Assembly (NCBI GenBank): GCA_934563745.1 | Contig: CAKTHE010000004.1 | Location: 39,529 to 103,528, forward strand | Direction: 5' to 3' | Length of the DNA: 64,000 nt | From: an uncultured Dysosmobacter sp. | Lineage (GTDB): Bacteria > Bacillota > Clostridia > Oscillospirales > Oscillospiraceae | Shown: in pieces, positions 8,601 to 17,963 of the stretch | Layout: each line of letters starts with the position of its first letter | Position numbering within the stretch: the first letter of the stretch is position 1 | The notes under the pieces: generated by a model | Databases searched by the model: none | Told to the model about the DNA's origin: nothing | What the model saw: the letters and a program-made list of their open reading frames with translations, nothing else | Program-made: the position numbers and the translations under genes

Positions 8601-9878
8601 ATGACGGCGGAAGAAGCGATTGCCTATATCGAGTCGTTCCAATGGCAGGCCCATGCGCCGGGTCTGGGACGGATCCGGGCGCTGCTGGCGGCTTTGGGAG
8701 ATCCCCAGAAAAAGCTGCGGTTTGTCCATGTGGCGGGGACGGACGGAAAGGGAAGCACCTGCGCCTGCGTGGCCGCCGTGCTGCAGGCGGCCGGTTATCG
8801 GGTGGGGCTGAATACGTCGCCGCATCTGGTGCATTTTCATGAGCGGATCTCCGTGAACGGAACGTATATTTCCGATGAGGATCTGGCGGAACTGACCGGG
8901 CAGATCCGCCCGGCTGCTGAGGCCATGGAGGAGGCACCCACGGAATTTGAGCTGATCTTGGCGCTGGCCCTGCTGTATTTCGTGCGCTGCCGCTGTGAGA
9001 TCGTGGTGCTGGAAGTGGGAATGGGCGGCGCATTGGACGCATCAAACGTCATTGATCCGCCGGAGGTGGCCGTGATCACCGCCATGGGCATGGATCACGT
9101 AAAGGAGCTGGGCCCCACGCTGGCAGACATTGCCCGGGCCAAGGCCGGGATCATAAAGCCCGGCGGCGCTGTGGTCAGCTACGGCGGTGTCCCGGAGGCG
9201 GACGCCGTGATCCGCTCAGCCTGCGCGGAGCGGGGCGCGCAGCTGCGGGAGGTGGACTTTTCCCGCCTGCACATCCGGGAGCAGGACCTGGACGGAACGG
9301 TGTTTGACTGCCGGCCGTACGGGCGGATCCATCTTGCCCTGCTGGGGGCTTATCAGCCGAAAAATGCCCTGACGGCGATCACCGCGCTGGAGGTTTTGCG
9401 GGAAAAGGGCTGGAACATTCCGGACGCGGCACTTGCAGAGGGACTGCACACGGTACGCTGGCCCGGCCGGTTTGAGCGGCTGCGCCGGAACCCGGACTTT
9501 TTGCTGGACGGTGCCCACAACGCCCACGGTATGGCGGCGGCTGCAGAGAGTCTGCACATCTGTTTCCCGCAGGGAAACGTGGTGTTTCTGGTGGGGGTGA
9601 TGGCGGACAAGGATGTGCCGGCCATGATGGAGCTGCTGGCACCGCTGGCCAAGGCCTTTGTGGCCGTCCGTCCGCACCACGTCCGGGCTATGGACGAAGA
9701 GACGCTGGGCGCGCTGCTGCGTCCGCTGGGCCGTCCGGTTCTGGAATGCGCCTCCGTAGAGGAAGGGGTCCGGCAGGCGGAGCTGCTGACAGGCGCCTCC
9801 GGCGCCGTATGCGCTCTGGGCTCGCTGTATTTTTCCGGCGATGTGCGCCGGGCGGTGGAAGCAGTCGGAGGCATGTGA
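8601..9878 (+). CDS. folC: Folylpolyglutamate synthase / dihydrofolate synthase
   Basis: FolC adds glutamate to folates (and often to dihydropteroate) using ATP. The 425-residue protein carries the Mur-ligase P-loop as GTDGKGSTCA (the usual Asn is Asp), the folate-loop region TSPHLVHFHERISVNG, and the domain-joining signature WPGRFERL followed by LLDGAHNAHG. GGGAGGACGAG precedes the ATG. It is cotranscribed with folT under the THF riboswitch, so production of both should drop when cellular THF is high. Confidence 0.95.
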   Translation: MTAEEAIAYIESFQWQAHAPGLGRIRALLAALGDPQKKLRFVHVAGTDGKGSTCACVAAVLQAAGYRVGLNTSPHLVHFHERISVNGTYISDEDLAELTGQIRPAAEAMEEAPTEFELILALALLYFVRCRCEIVVLEVGMGGALDASNVIDPPEVAVITAMGMDHVKELGPTLADIARAKAGIIKPGGAVVSYGGVPEADAVIRSACAERGAQLREVDFSRLHIREQDLDGTVFDCRPYGRIHLALLGAYQPKNALTAITALEVLREKGWNIPDAALAEGLHTVRWPGRFERLRRNPDFLLDGAHNAHGMAAAAESLHICFPQGNVVFLVGVMADKDVPAMMELLAPLAKAFVAVRPHHVRAMDEETLGALLRPLGRPVLECASVEEGVRQAELLTGASGAVCALGSLYFSGDVRRAVEAVGGM

Positions 9879-9973
9879 AAAAAGAAACCGGTCCGCGGCT
9901 GCGGACGGCGGTATGCGGCTGCGGGATGCGGCTGCGGATCCTGCAGATTCCGCATCTGCGGACCAAAAAACGG

Positions 9974-10014
9974 AAATCACCGGGCTGCCTTTCGGGGCGG
10001 TCCGGTGATTTACA
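9974..10014 (+). terminator. Terminator-like hairpin after folC
   Basis: AAATCACCGG pairs with CCGGTGATTT, and the inner GCTGCC and GGGGCGGT arms can extend the stem. The trailing T-run is short, so termination may be partial. Confidence 0.65.
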
Positions 10015-10055
10015 ATTCCTTTGAAAAACGTTCACAAATTGTTTATATCCGCTCA

Positions 10056-10084
10056 TTGACAACCGGGGAATGTGGTGGTAAACT
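10056..10084 (+). promoter_or_regulatory. Sigma-A promoter of the hrcA-grpE-dnaK-dnaJ operon
   Basis: TTGACA and TAAACT lie 17 bp apart, immediately upstream of the CIRCE operator. The start of transcription would fall at the left arm of CIRCE. Confidence 0.85.
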
Positions 10085-10088
10085 GCGT

Positions 10089-10115
10089 TTAGCACTCAGG
10101 GAAAGAGAGTGCTAA
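10089..10115 (+). promoter_or_regulatory. CIRCE operator for HrcA
   Basis: TTAGCACTC, nine bases, GAGTGCTAA: a perfect match to the CIRCE inverted repeat. It overlaps the predicted transcription start, so HrcA would block initiation and autoregulate the operon. Confidence 0.97.
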
Positions 10116-10154
10116 ATCCAAAACGGGCAGACCGGATGGAAAGAGAGAGGCCGT

Positions 10155-11201
10155 GTGGAACTCACAGAGCGGAAAAAGCAAATACTCAAGATCGTAGTAG
10201 AGGCGTATATCCACTCGGCGGAGCCGGTGGGATCCAAGACCATCGCCCAGCAGATGGGCGGCGTCAGTTCCGCCACGATCCGCAACGAGCTGGCCGATCT
10301 GACCGAGCTTGGCTATCTGGAGCAGCCGCATACTTCCGCCGGCCGGATTCCCTCTCCCCAGGGTTATCGGCTCTACGTCAACGAGCTGATGGAAAAGCAG
10401 CGCCTCTCCGTTCAGGAGACGGAGCGCATCAATCAGGCTCTGCAGATCAAGATGGAGGAGCTGGATCAGGTCATTTCCCAGGCCGGGCGGGCAGTTGCTT
10501 CCCTGGCAGGGTACCCGGCCTACGCGATCACGGCCGGGAAACACGCTCTGAGCGCCAGCCGGTTTGAGCTGCTGCCGGTGGATGAAAAAAGCTGCATCGT
10601 TGTGATGATGATGGGCGACCACCGGGTCAAAAGTCAGCTGCTGCGGCTGCAGCTGCGGGTGGACCCCGAGCAGATCCCCACGCTGGTGAATCTGCTGAAC
10701 ACCCATTTTACCGGCATTTCCACCGATGAGATGAACCTGCGGCTGATGAACGTTTCGGATCAGGTCTCGCCCCAGGTGTTTTTGCTGCTGAGCCAGACCG
10801 TGGCCTATGCGGTGGACGCGCTGGAAGAGGCCGGGCACCGGGAGGTATTTACCGCCGGCGCCACCGAGCTTTTGAAGATCCCGGAGTTCCGGGACGCGGA
10901 TAAGGCCCACGAGCTGATGAGCTTTCTGGATGACGGAAAGGATCATCTGCCGGCGCCGGATGAGAATACACCTATGAAGATCTTGATCGGACCGGAGAAT
11001 GTCAGCCGGGAGCTGAAGAACACCAGCGTGGTGGTCGCCAGCTACGATATCGGCGAGGACATGCGGGGCCTGATCGGCGTGGTTGGGCCCACGCGGATGG
11101 ATTACGCGGCTGTGGCCGCCCGGCTGAGCTTTTTTGCCGACGGACTGACGCAGCTGTTCGGAAAACAGGAATTGCCCCCGAAGGAGGAAGGGAAACCATG
11201 A
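10155..11201 (+). CDS. hrcA: Heat-inducible transcription repressor HrcA
   Basis: HrcA represses class I heat-shock genes by binding CIRCE. The 348-residue protein has the N-terminal winged helix (LTERKKQILKIVVEAYIHSAEPVGSKTI region) with the recognition segment VSSATIRNELADLTELGYL and the HTSAGRIPS signature. The C-terminal GAF-like domain ends with the conserved IGVVGPTRMDY. Translation starts at GTG 10155 behind AGAGAGAGG. The stop overlaps the grpE start by four bases. Confidence 0.96.
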   Translation: MELTERKKQILKIVVEAYIHSAEPVGSKTIAQQMGGVSSATIRNELADLTELGYLEQPHTSAGRIPSPQGYRLYVNELMEKQRLSVQETERINQALQIKMEELDQVISQAGRAVASLAGYPAYAITAGKHALSASRFELLPVDEKSCIVVMMMGDHRVKSQLLRLQLRVDPEQIPTLVNLLNTHFTGISTDEMNLRLMNVSDQVSPQVFLLLSQTVAYAVDALEEAGHREVFTAGATELLKIPEFRDADKAHELMSFLDDGKDHLPAPDENTPMKILIGPENVSRELKNTSVVVASYDIGEDMRGLIGVVGPTRMDYAAVAARLSFFADGLTQLFGKQELPPKEEGKP

Positions 11202-11836
11202 GCGAAGAGACGAAGACCCCGCAGCCGGAACAGGGCGCGGAGCAGGCGGAACCCCAAAAGGAGACCGCGGCGCCGGAAGCGGAGGCTGCCGCCGCACCGG
11301 AGACGGAGAAGGCGGAGGCCAAGGGCGGCGCCAAGAAGAAAGAGTCTAAAAAGAAAGAAAAAGAAAAGACCTACACCCTGACCCGGGAACAGATGGAGGC
11401 GGCCGAACTGGCGGCCAAACAGCTGGTATCCGTGAAGGATCAGTTCACCCGCCTGAGTGCGGAATATGACAATTACCGCAAGCGCACGACCAAGGAAAAA
11501 GAGGGAATCTACCAGGACGCCAAGGCGGATACCATCAAGGCGTTTTTGGATGTGTACGACAACCTGGAGCGGGCGGCCAACACCGCCGGCGATGAGGATT
11601 CCCCCCACAAAAAGGGCCTGCAGATGATCTTCACTCAGTATCAGGAGATTCTGAAGAAGCTGGGTGTGACCGAGATCGAGGCCAAGGGCGTACCCTTTGA
11701 CCCCACGCTGCACAACGCAGTGATGCACATTGACGATGACACCCTGGGGGAGAATGTGGTGTCCCAGGTGTTCCAGGCCGGCTTTATGCTGGATGGAAAG
11801 GTAGTCCGTCACGCCATCGTGCAGGTGGCAAACTGA
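11198..11836 (+). CDS. grpE: Nucleotide exchange factor GrpE
   Basis: GrpE releases ADP from DnaK. The 212-residue protein has a long charged N-terminal extension rich in Glu, Ala and Lys (residues 1-60). A coiled coil (about 65-110, RLSAEYDNYRKRT) follows, then the beta-wing domain ending in VVSQVFQAGFMLDGKVVRHAIVQVAN. The N-terminal extension is longer than in E. coli but common in Firmicutes. Its ATG overlaps the hrcA stop. Confidence 0.96.
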   Translation: MSEETKTPQPEQGAEQAEPQKETAAPEAEAAAAPETEKAEAKGGAKKKESKKKEKEKTYTLTREQMEAAELAAKQLVSVKDQFTRLSAEYDNYRKRTTKEKEGIYQDAKADTIKAFLDVYDNLERAANTAGDEDSPHKKGLQMIFTQYQEILKKLGVTEIEAKGVPFDPTLHNAVMHIDDDTLGENVVSQVFQAGFMLDGKVVRHAIVQVAN

Positions 11837-11931
11837 AGCCCCGGCGGGCATGCATCCGACAATTCCCGGCGAAAGCCGGAGGAAAAATCAAATCATAAAC
11901 AAACCGTTTCGATAAATTGGAGGAATCATTT

Positions 11932-13782
11932 ATGTCTAAGGTTATCGGTATTGATTTAGGTACTACCAACTCCTGCGTGGCCGTCATGGAGGGCGGCGAA
12001 GCAGTTGTGATCCCCAACGCGGAGGGCAACCGTACCACCCCGTCCGTCGTGGCATTCAGCAAGACCGGCGAGCGTATGGTGGGCCAGGTGGCAAAGCGCC
12101 AGGCGATCACCAACCCCGACCGCACCATCTCTTCCATCAAGCGTGAGATGGGCAGCGATTACAAAGTAAACATCGACTCCAAGGCCTACACGCCCCAGGA
12201 GATCAGCGCCATGATCCTGCAGAAGCTGAAGGCCGACGCAGAGGCGTATCTGGGCGGCACGGTCAGCGAGGCGGTCATCACGGTGCCGGCTTACTTCACC
12301 GACGCCCAGCGTCAGGCCACCAAGGATGCCGGCAAGATCGCCGGCCTGGATGTAAAGCGGATCATCAACGAGCCCACGGCCGCTGCCCTGGCATACGGCG
12401 TGGATAAGGAGCAGTCCCAGAAGATCATGGTCTACGATCTGGGCGGCGGCACCTTCGATGTGTCCATTCTGGACATTGATGACGGCGTCATCGAAGTTCT
12501 GGCTACGGCCGGCAACAACCGTCTGGGCGGCGATGACTTTGATGAGTGCATCATGAAGTGGATGATCGGCGAGTTTAAGAAGAGCGACGGCGTGGACCTG
12601 TCCGGCGACCGGGTGGCCATGCAGCGGCTGAAAGAGGCTGCCGAAAAGGCGAAGATCGAGCTCTCCGGTGTCACTTCCACCAATATCAACCTGCCCTATA
12701 TCACCGCGGACAACAGCGGCCCCAAGCATCTGGATCTGACGCTGACCCGCGCGAAGTTTAATGAACTGACGGCCCACTTGGTGGAGGCTACGGCCGGTCC
12801 TGTGCGCCAGGCAATGAGCGATGCGGGCCTCAGCGGCAGCGATATTGCCAAGGTCCTGATGGTCGGCGGCTCCAGCCGGATCCCCGCCGTGCAGGATATG
12901 GTCAAGAAGCTTACCGGCAAGGAAGGCTTCAAGGGCATCAACCCCGACGAGTGCGTGGCCATGGGCGCGGCCCTGCAGGGCGGCGTGCTGACCGGCGACG
13001 TCAAGGGCCTGCTGCTGCTGGACGTCACCCCGCTGTCTCTGGGCATTGAGACGATGGGCGGTGTGTGCACCAAGCTTATTGACCGGAACACCACCATTCC
13101 TGTGAAGAAGAGCCAGATCTTCTCCACCGCCGCCGATAATCAGACCTCCGTTGAGGTCAATGTGCTGCAGGGCGAGCGTGAGATGGCCGCGGCCAACAAG
13201 AGCCTGGGCCGCTTCCACCTGGACGGCATCGCTCCGGCCCGCCGCGGTGTGCCGCAGATCGAGGTTACCTTCGATATCGACGCCAACGGCATCGTCAATG
13301 TCTCCGCCAAGGATCTGGGCACCGGCAAGGAGCAGCACATCACCATCACCTCTTCGTCCAACATGAGCAAGGAGGACATTGACAAGGCCGTCAAGGAGGC
13401 AGAGGAGTACGCCGCGCAGGACGCCAAGATGAAAGAAGAGGTCGAGGTTCGCAACCAGGCCGATCAGATGGTCTATCAGAGCGAGAAGACCCTTTCCGAG
13501 ATGGGCGACAAGATCCCGGCCGATGACAAGTCCAAGGTTCAGGCCGGCATCGACAAGCTGAAGGAAGCTCTGAAGGGCACTGACAGCGCGGCCATCAAGG
13601 CGGCCACAGAAGAGCTGACCAAGGACTTCTACGCAGTCAGCGAGAAGCTGTATCAGCAGGCCAATCCCCAGGGCGCACAGCCCGGCGCGGACGCAGGCGC
13701 GGCCGGCTCCGGGGCTCAGGGCGGCCAGTATTACGATGCGGACTATAAGGTCGTGGACGACGACGATAAGAATAAGCAGTAA
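11932..13782 (+). CDS. dnaK: Molecular chaperone DnaK (Hsp70)
   Basis: The 616-residue Hsp70 has the ATPase signatures [14 protein letters not shown] at the N-terminus, [15 protein letters not shown] in the middle and [14 protein letters not shown], then the substrate-binding and lid domains. The last 35 residues form the flexible Gly/Ala/Gln-rich tail ending in acidic residues. The frame is open from 11917, but ATG 11932 with GGAGG nine bases upstream gives the normal [10 protein letters not shown] start. It lies 95 bp after grpE in the CIRCE-controlled operon. Confidence 0.98.
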   Translation: MSKVIGIDLGTTNSCVAVMEGGEAVVIPNAEGNRTTPSVVAFSKTGERMVGQVAKRQAITNPDRTISSIKREMGSDYKVNIDSKAYTPQEISAMILQKLKADAEAYLGGTVSEAVITVPAYFTDAQRQATKDAGKIAGLDVKRIINEPTAAALAYGVDKEQSQKIMVYDLGGGTFDVSILDIDDGVIEVLATAGNNRLGGDDFDECIMKWMIGEFKKSDGVDLSGDRVAMQRLKEAAEKAKIELSGVTSTNINLPYITADNSGPKHLDLTLTRAKFNELTAHLVEATAGPVRQAMSDAGLSGSDIAKVLMVGGSSRIPAVQDMVKKLTGKEGFKGINPDECVAMGAALQGGVLTGDVKGLLLLDVTPLSLGIETMGGVCTKLIDRNTTIPVKKSQIFSTAADNQTSVEVNVLQGEREMAAANKSLGRFHLDGIAPARRGVPQIEVTFDIDANGIVNVSAKDLGTGKEQHITITSSSNMSKEDIDKAVKEAEEYAAQDAKMKEEVEVRNQADQMVYQSEKTLSEMGDKIPADDKSKVQAGIDKLKEALKGTDSAAIKAATEELTKDFYAVSEKLYQQANPQGAQPGADAGAAGSGAQGGQYYDADYKVVDDDDKNKQ

Positions 13783-13792
13783 AACCGAGGCT

Positions 13793-13827
13793 GTGCGGGC
13801 GGGGGCTTTCCCCGCCCGCAGCCCCGC
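13793..13827 (+). other. GC-rich hairpin between dnaK and dnaJ
   Basis: GCGGGCGGGG pairs with CCCCGCCCGC around a CTTT-type loop, directly after the dnaK stop. No T-run follows, so it is more likely an mRNA stability or processing element, tuning dnaK over dnaJ, than a terminator. The rest of the 155-bp spacer holds nothing recognisable except the dnaJ ribosome site. Confidence 0.6.
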
Positions 13828-13937
13828 ATTTCCCCGAAGTGATGAAGGACCAGAGATGAGAGGTATGCGCCGGTGCGGCCCGGAACCATATCTTTTATCT
13901 CTGATCCCTTATCCATTTCCTGAAACGAGGAGTTTAT

Positions 13938-15080
13938 ATGGCAGAACAGAAACGCGATTACTATGAAGTCCTGGGCATCTCGAAGGGTGCCAGCGCGGAC
14001 GAAATCAAAAAAGCTTATAAAAAAATGGCCCGGAAGTACCATCCGGATCTAAACCCGGGCGATAAAGAGGCGGAAGAGAAGTTCAAAGAGGTCAACGAGG
14101 CCTATGAGGTGTTGTCCGACGCCAATAAAAAGGCACGCTACGATCAGTACGGCCACGCAGGTGTGGATCCCAACTTCGGCGCCGGCGCCGGGTTTGACGG
14201 AAATTTCGATTTCGGTGATCTGGGCGATATTTTCGGAAGCTTCTTCGGCGGCGGATTCGGCGGCGGGTTTGGCGGCGGCCGGCGCAGCAACCCCAACACC
14301 CCCCAGCGGGGCGAGAGCATTCGCCAGAATATTGCCATCAGCTTTGAAGAGGCGGCATTTGGCTGCGAAAAAGAGGTTACGGTGGACCGGTATGAGACCT
14401 GCGGGACCTGTCACGGCTCCGGCTGCGAACCCGGCACCACGCCGGAGGTATGCCCGGACTGTCACGGCTCCGGCCAGGTGCAGGTCCGCCGGCAGACGCC
14501 TATGGGCGTTTTTGCCACCAGCGGTCCGTGCAGCCGCTGCGGCGGAAAGGGGCAGATCATCCATCAGCCCTGCAAGACCTGCCACGGAAGCGGCAGCGTC
14601 CGGACCCGCAAAAAGATCATGGCCTCGATCCCGGCCGGGATTGACGACGGGCAAACCATCTCCATCCGCGGCCAGGGCAACGCGGGCAAGAACGGCGGCC
14701 CGGCCGGCGACCTGCTGATCACGGTGACGGTCCGGCCGCACGAGCTGTTCCGCCGGGAGGGGACCTCGGTTTTGTGCGAGGCGCCGATCACCTTCTCTCA
14801 GGCTGTTTTGGGCGCGGAGCTGGAGATCCCCACCATTGACGGCAAGGTGAAGTATACCCTGCCGGAGGGGACTCAGTCAGGTACGACCTTCCGCCTCAAG
14901 GGCAAGGGCATTCCGTCGCTGAACGGCCGCGGCCGGGGCGACCAGTACGTTACGGTGTATATCGAGACGCCCCGGAACCTGAACCGGGAGCAGAAGGAAG
15001 CCATGCGCAAATTCGCTGAGACCTTGGGTGAGAACAACTACGAAGAGCGGAAGAAGTTCTTCCGCAAGTTTAAGAAGTAA
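13938..15080 (+). CDS. dnaJ: Chaperone protein DnaJ (Hsp40)
   Basis: DnaJ delivers clients to DnaK and stimulates its ATPase. The 380-residue type I protein has the J domain with HPD at residues 35-37 and a Gly/Phe-rich linker (about 75-120). The zinc domain has four CxxCxGxG-type repeats ([32 protein letters not shown]), and a C-terminal substrate domain follows. It is the last gene of the heat-shock operon; the next gene begins 13 bp downstream and may be read through. Confidence 0.97.
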   Translation: MAEQKRDYYEVLGISKGASADEIKKAYKKMARKYHPDLNPGDKEAEEKFKEVNEAYEVLSDANKKARYDQYGHAGVDPNFGAGAGFDGNFDFGDLGDIFGSFFGGGFGGGFGGGRRSNPNTPQRGESIRQNIAISFEEAAFGCEKEVTVDRYETCGTCHGSGCEPGTTPEVCPDCHGSGQVQVRRQTPMGVFATSGPCSRCGGKGQIIHQPCKTCHGSGSVRTRKKIMASIPAGIDDGQTISIRGQGNAGKNGGPAGDLLITVTVRPHELFRREGTSVLCEAPITFSQAVLGAELEIPTIDGKVKYTLPEGTQSGTTFRLKGKGIPSLNGRGRGDQYVTVYIETPRNLNREQKEAMRKFAETLGENNYEERKKFFRKFKK

Positions 15081-15092
15081 AAGGAGCGGCCT

Positions 15093-15905
15093 ATGTACCT
15101 GGCGGATTACCACACCCACTCCCGCATCTCGCCGGATGCGGGCAGCTCCATGGAGGAGATGGCCCGGGCGGCCATTGCCGCCGGACTGCAGGAGATCTGC
15201 TTTACAGACCATATTGAGATCATTGACTGGAATACCGGCAAGCTGCGCACAAAGCCCTTTGACTGGGCGGCGCTGCAGCAGGAGTTCCGGACGGCGCAGG
15301 CCGCCTTGGGGGACCGGATCCAGCTGCGGCTGGGTCTGGAGCTTGGCGAGGCACCCTGGAATTTTGCGGAGACAGAAAAGATGATGGCCCCGGCCCCGGA
15401 GCTGGATTTCCTGGTCGGCTCGGTCCACTCCCTTTCGGCGGATTACCAGTGGCAGGACCTGTACTTTGCCGCTTCCGATGATCCGGCGGAATGCCGCCGG
15501 CAGATCGCCGACTATCTGGGCCTGGTACTGAAGCTTGCCCAGTGGGGGCAGTTCAGTGTGCTGGGGCACCTGACGCTTCCGCTGCGCTACATGAATGAGA
15601 ACCGGGGCCTTTCCATGAGCTTTGACGGGTTTGAAAGCGAAGTGGCGGAAATTTTCCGGACGCTGATCGCCAACGGCTGCGGCATTGAGCTGAATACCAA
15701 CCGGGGGCACGATCCCCTGCCCGGCCCCAAGTGGCTGCGCCTGTACCGGCAGCTGGGCGGCGAGATCATTACCCTGGGGTCGGACGCCCACCGCCCGGAG
15801 CATGTGGGCTGCGTGATTCGCCAGCGGCAGGCGCTGCTGAAAGAATGCGGGTTTACACATTTTTGTACATTTGAAAAGCAAAAGCCGATTTTTCACACAC
15901 TTTAA
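15093..15905 (+). CDS. PHP-domain phosphatase, histidinol-phosphatase (HisJ) family
   Basis: The 270-residue protein has the PHP metal motifs: DYHTHSRISPDA at the start, a FTDHIE block near residue 40, a GSVHS block, and a C-terminal GSDAHRPEHVG. These fit histidinol-phosphatases of the HisJ/HisK type, which release phosphate from L-histidinol phosphate. No other histidine genes are nearby, so the substrate could differ. It begins 13 bp after dnaJ behind AAAAGGAG and probably shares its transcript, and it is followed by a hairpin. Confidence 0.8.
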   Translation: MYLADYHTHSRISPDAGSSMEEMARAAIAAGLQEICFTDHIEIIDWNTGKLRTKPFDWAALQQEFRTAQAALGDRIQLRLGLELGEAPWNFAETEKMMAPAPELDFLVGSVHSLSADYQWQDLYFAASDDPAECRRQIADYLGLVLKLAQWGQFSVLGHLTLPLRYMNENRGLSMSFDGFESEVAEIFRTLIANGCGIELNTNRGHDPLPGPKWLRLYRQLGGEIITLGSDAHRPEHVGCVIRQRQALLKECGFTHFCTFEKQKPIFHTL

Positions 15906-15906
15906 G

Positions 15907-15957
15907 CGGAACGGCGGCGGATGAGCAGTTGCAAATCCGCCGCCGTTCGTTTAAAAT
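15907..15957 (+). promoter_or_regulatory. Hairpin terminator overlapping the rpiB promoter
   Basis: AACGGCGGCGGAT pairs with ATCCGCCGCCGTT, followed by CGTTT. Inside it, TTGCAA (15929-15934) and TAAAAT (15952-15957) form a promoter with a 17-bp spacer. The same DNA thus ends the upstream transcript and starts the next one. Confidence 0.65.
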
Positions 15958-16000
15958 AGGGCTGAAGTCAACGGCTGAACAAGAAAAGGAGTGTATCAAC

Positions 16001-16438
16001 ATGAACGTTGCACTGGCTTGTGATCACGGCGGCTATGCGCTGAAGGAAGAGCTGAAGGCGATGCTGACGGAGCAGGGCTATACCTGTAAGGATTACGGCT
16101 GCCATTCGCAGGAGAGCTGCGATTATCCTGCTTTCGGCGAGGCGGCGGCCCGGGCGGTGGCGTCCGGGGAATGTGAGCGCGGCATTGTGCTGTGCACCAC
16201 GGGGATCGGCATTTCCATCGCGGCCAACAAGGTCCGCGGCATTCGCTGCGCCCACTGCGCCGATACGCTGGAGGCGTCGCTGTGCCGGCGGCATAACAAC
16301 GCGAATATGATCGCCATCGGCGCTGGATTTACCGGGCCCCGTCTGGCGAAAGAAATGGTGGAGGTCTTTTTGACCACGGACTTTGAGGGCGGCCGTCATG
16401 CCCGCCGTGTGGCCATGCTGGATGCGATCGAGGGCTGA
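16001..16438 (+). CDS. rpiB: Ribose-5-phosphate isomerase B (RpiB/LacA family)
   Basis: RpiB interconverts ribulose 5-phosphate and ribose 5-phosphate in the pentose phosphate pathway. The 145-residue protein begins MNVALACDHGGYALKEEL, with the conserved Asp-His pair. It contains GIVLCTTGIGISIAANKVRGIRC-type active-site residues in which the catalytic cysteine position reads LCTTGIG (usually LCGTGIG), and ends with the phosphate-binding histidine/arginine region GRHARRV. The frame is open from 15929, but ATG 16001 has AAAAGGAG at suitable spacing and gives the family N-terminus. Confidence 0.9.
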   Translation: MNVALACDHGGYALKEELKAMLTEQGYTCKDYGCHSQESCDYPAFGEAAARAVASGECERGIVLCTTGIGISIAANKVRGIRCAHCADTLEASLCRRHNNANMIAIGAGFTGPRLAKEMVEVFLTTDFEGGRHARRVAMLDAIEG

Positions 16439-16470
16439 GCGGCCCGGGTAGCGTTAAAAGGAGATCGATT

Positions 16471-17517
16471 ATGGCAACACCAAGAGGATACAGCAGCTAT
16501 CGGGGCAGAACGCCGAAGTGGAAGATCCTGACGGCTGTTTTGCTGATCCTGGTGATCCTTCTGGCAGTGGGCTATCTGGTGGTGCAGGAGCATCTGGTGT
16601 ATGACGATTCCGGCATTCCCCATCTGGACCTGCCCGGCTGGAAGGATAAAAAGGACACGGGGGGCGCTTCATCCGACGATGCAGATGCCTCGCTTCCGGA
16701 AATCACCATTGAGGAGCCTGAGGAGAAAACCCTGGCGGCCTCTGAGTTGAGCGGCGATCCCGCCCAGTGGGCTGCGGAATGGTCCGCCCTAAAGGCAGAG
16801 GGCTGCACGGCGATGGTTCTGCCGGTCAAGCTGCCGGGCGGACATGTGAATGTTTCGCTGGAAGCGGTCAACACTGCGGTGCCGGATGCGGTGGCGTCCG
16901 ACGCGCTGCGTACGGACGATCTGCGTCAGCTGCTCGGGGACGATGGAATTTACGCAGTGGCCCGAATCTCCTGCTTCCGGGACGGGATCGCCGGACGCAA
17001 GCTGGTGGAGCAGATGGGGCTGAAGAATACCGGCGGCTATATTTTCTATGACGGGAACAACGAGAATTGGATCGATCCGGGAAAAGAAGCGGCCCGGTCG
17101 TATCTGACGAGCCTGGCGGCGGAATGTGCCTCGCTGGGCTTCCGGGAGATTTTGCTGTGCGATGTGGGCTACCCTACGGTGGGGAAGCTCAGCAAGATCG
17201 ACTATGGCGAGCAGCTTAAGAACGATCAGCTGCGCACCTTCCTGGACGAACTGCGTGCGGCGCTGGAGCCGTATTCCGTGAAATTGTCTGTGGAGCTTTC
17301 GGCAGAGGATCTGCGCAGCGGATCCAATGCGCAGAGCGGACAGGTGCTGGCGGAGCTGGCCCCCCGGGTGGACCGGGTCTGGAGCCCGTGCACGGCAGAA
17401 GAAACGGCGGAGCTTGCGCAGCTGCTTTCCGGGGCGAACAGCAAGGCAGATTTTGTGCCGGAGCTGACGGTGCTGCCACGGGACTATACCGGCAGCTATC
17501 TTTTGAAGAAAAACTGA
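16471..17517 (+). CDS. Membrane-anchored glycosidase-like protein (DUF4015-type)
   Basis: The 348-residue protein has a short cytoplasmic head, one signal-anchor helix (about residues 18-42, ILTAVLLILVILLAVGYLVV), an acidic low-complexity linker and an extracellular domain. That domain contains YAVARISCFRD and later a LGFREILLCDVGYPT segment. These resemble the TIM-barrel core of the putative glycoside hydrolase family DUF4015, whose members act on an unknown wall or capsule glycan. The spacing from rpiB is 32 bp with AAAAGGAG before the ATG. The domain assignment rests on motif resemblance only. Confidence 0.6.
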   Translation: MATPRGYSSYRGRTPKWKILTAVLLILVILLAVGYLVVQEHLVYDDSGIPHLDLPGWKDKKDTGGASSDDADASLPEITIEEPEEKTLAASELSGDPAQWAAEWSALKAEGCTAMVLPVKLPGGHVNVSLEAVNTAVPDAVASDALRTDDLRQLLGDDGIYAVARISCFRDGIAGRKLVEQMGLKNTGGYIFYDGNNENWIDPGKEAARSYLTSLAAECASLGFREILLCDVGYPTVGKLSKIDYGEQLKNDQLRTFLDELRAALEPYSVKLSVELSAEDLRSGSNAQSGQVLAELAPRVDRVWSPCTAEETAELAQLLSGANSKADFVPELTVLPRDYTGSYLLKKN

Positions 17518-17537
17518 CGGCAAAGAACCGCATAAGA

Positions 17538-17578
17538 AAACGAGGTCCGATCCCCGGAAGGGATCGGACCTCGTTTTT
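17538..17578. terminator. Bidirectional terminator between the glycosidase-like gene and pspC
   Basis: CGAGGTCCGATCCC pairs with GGGATCGGACCTCG around a short loop, with A and T runs on both sides. It serves convergent genes. Confidence 0.9.
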
Positions 17579-17583
17579 GAATT

Positions 17584-17778
17584 TCACAGGACCTGGGATT
17601 TGTCGGGCATGATAAGGGCGGCCACAATGTAAGCGAGGATGCCGCTGCCTCCCGCCAGACAGAACAGGGCCCAGGCCAGACGGATCAGCGTGGGATCCAC
17701 ACCGAAGTACTCGGCGATCCCGCCGCAGACGCCGCAGAGAACCTTCCCCTCTTCAATTTTATAAAGCCGTTTTCCCAT
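17584..17778 (-). CDS. PspC domain small membrane protein
   Basis: This 64-residue protein is a single PspC domain: KRLYKIEEGKVLCGVCGGIAEYFGVDPTLIR, with the CGGIAEYFGVDP signature, then a hydrophobic helix (about 33-58). Family members sit in the membrane and take part in envelope-stress responses in some bacteria. It is a lone gene here, opposite to its neighbours, with a good GGGAGCG ribosome site. Its function in this organism is not shown by the sequence. Confidence 0.88.
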   Translation of the reverse strand: MGKRLYKIEEGKVLCGVCGGIAEYFGVDPTLIRLAWALFCLAGGSGILAYIVAALIMPDKSQVL

Positions 17779-17927
17779 CTTAAAAACGCTCCCTTCCGCC
17801 GCGGCGGCCCCGTTCGGGTCCCGCAGAATTTTTTGCAGTAGGCCTGAGACAGGCTGTAGTTAGTATACGCTTTGCGCGGGGAAATTGCAATGCCTTCGGC
17901 TGACCGGCGTAATTTCCGGAAAAAAGG

Positions 17928-17956
17928 TTCACCCCGGCACCGGAGTATGCTATAAT
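17928..17956 (+). promoter_or_regulatory. Promoter of mutY placing the start of transcription at the start codon
   Basis: TTCACC and a perfect TATAAT lie 17 bp apart. The TATAAT ends only 7 bases before the mutY ATG at 17964 and there is no ribosome site in between, so the transcript is predicted to be leaderless. Confidence 0.65.
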
Positions 17957-17963
17957 CAGATCC

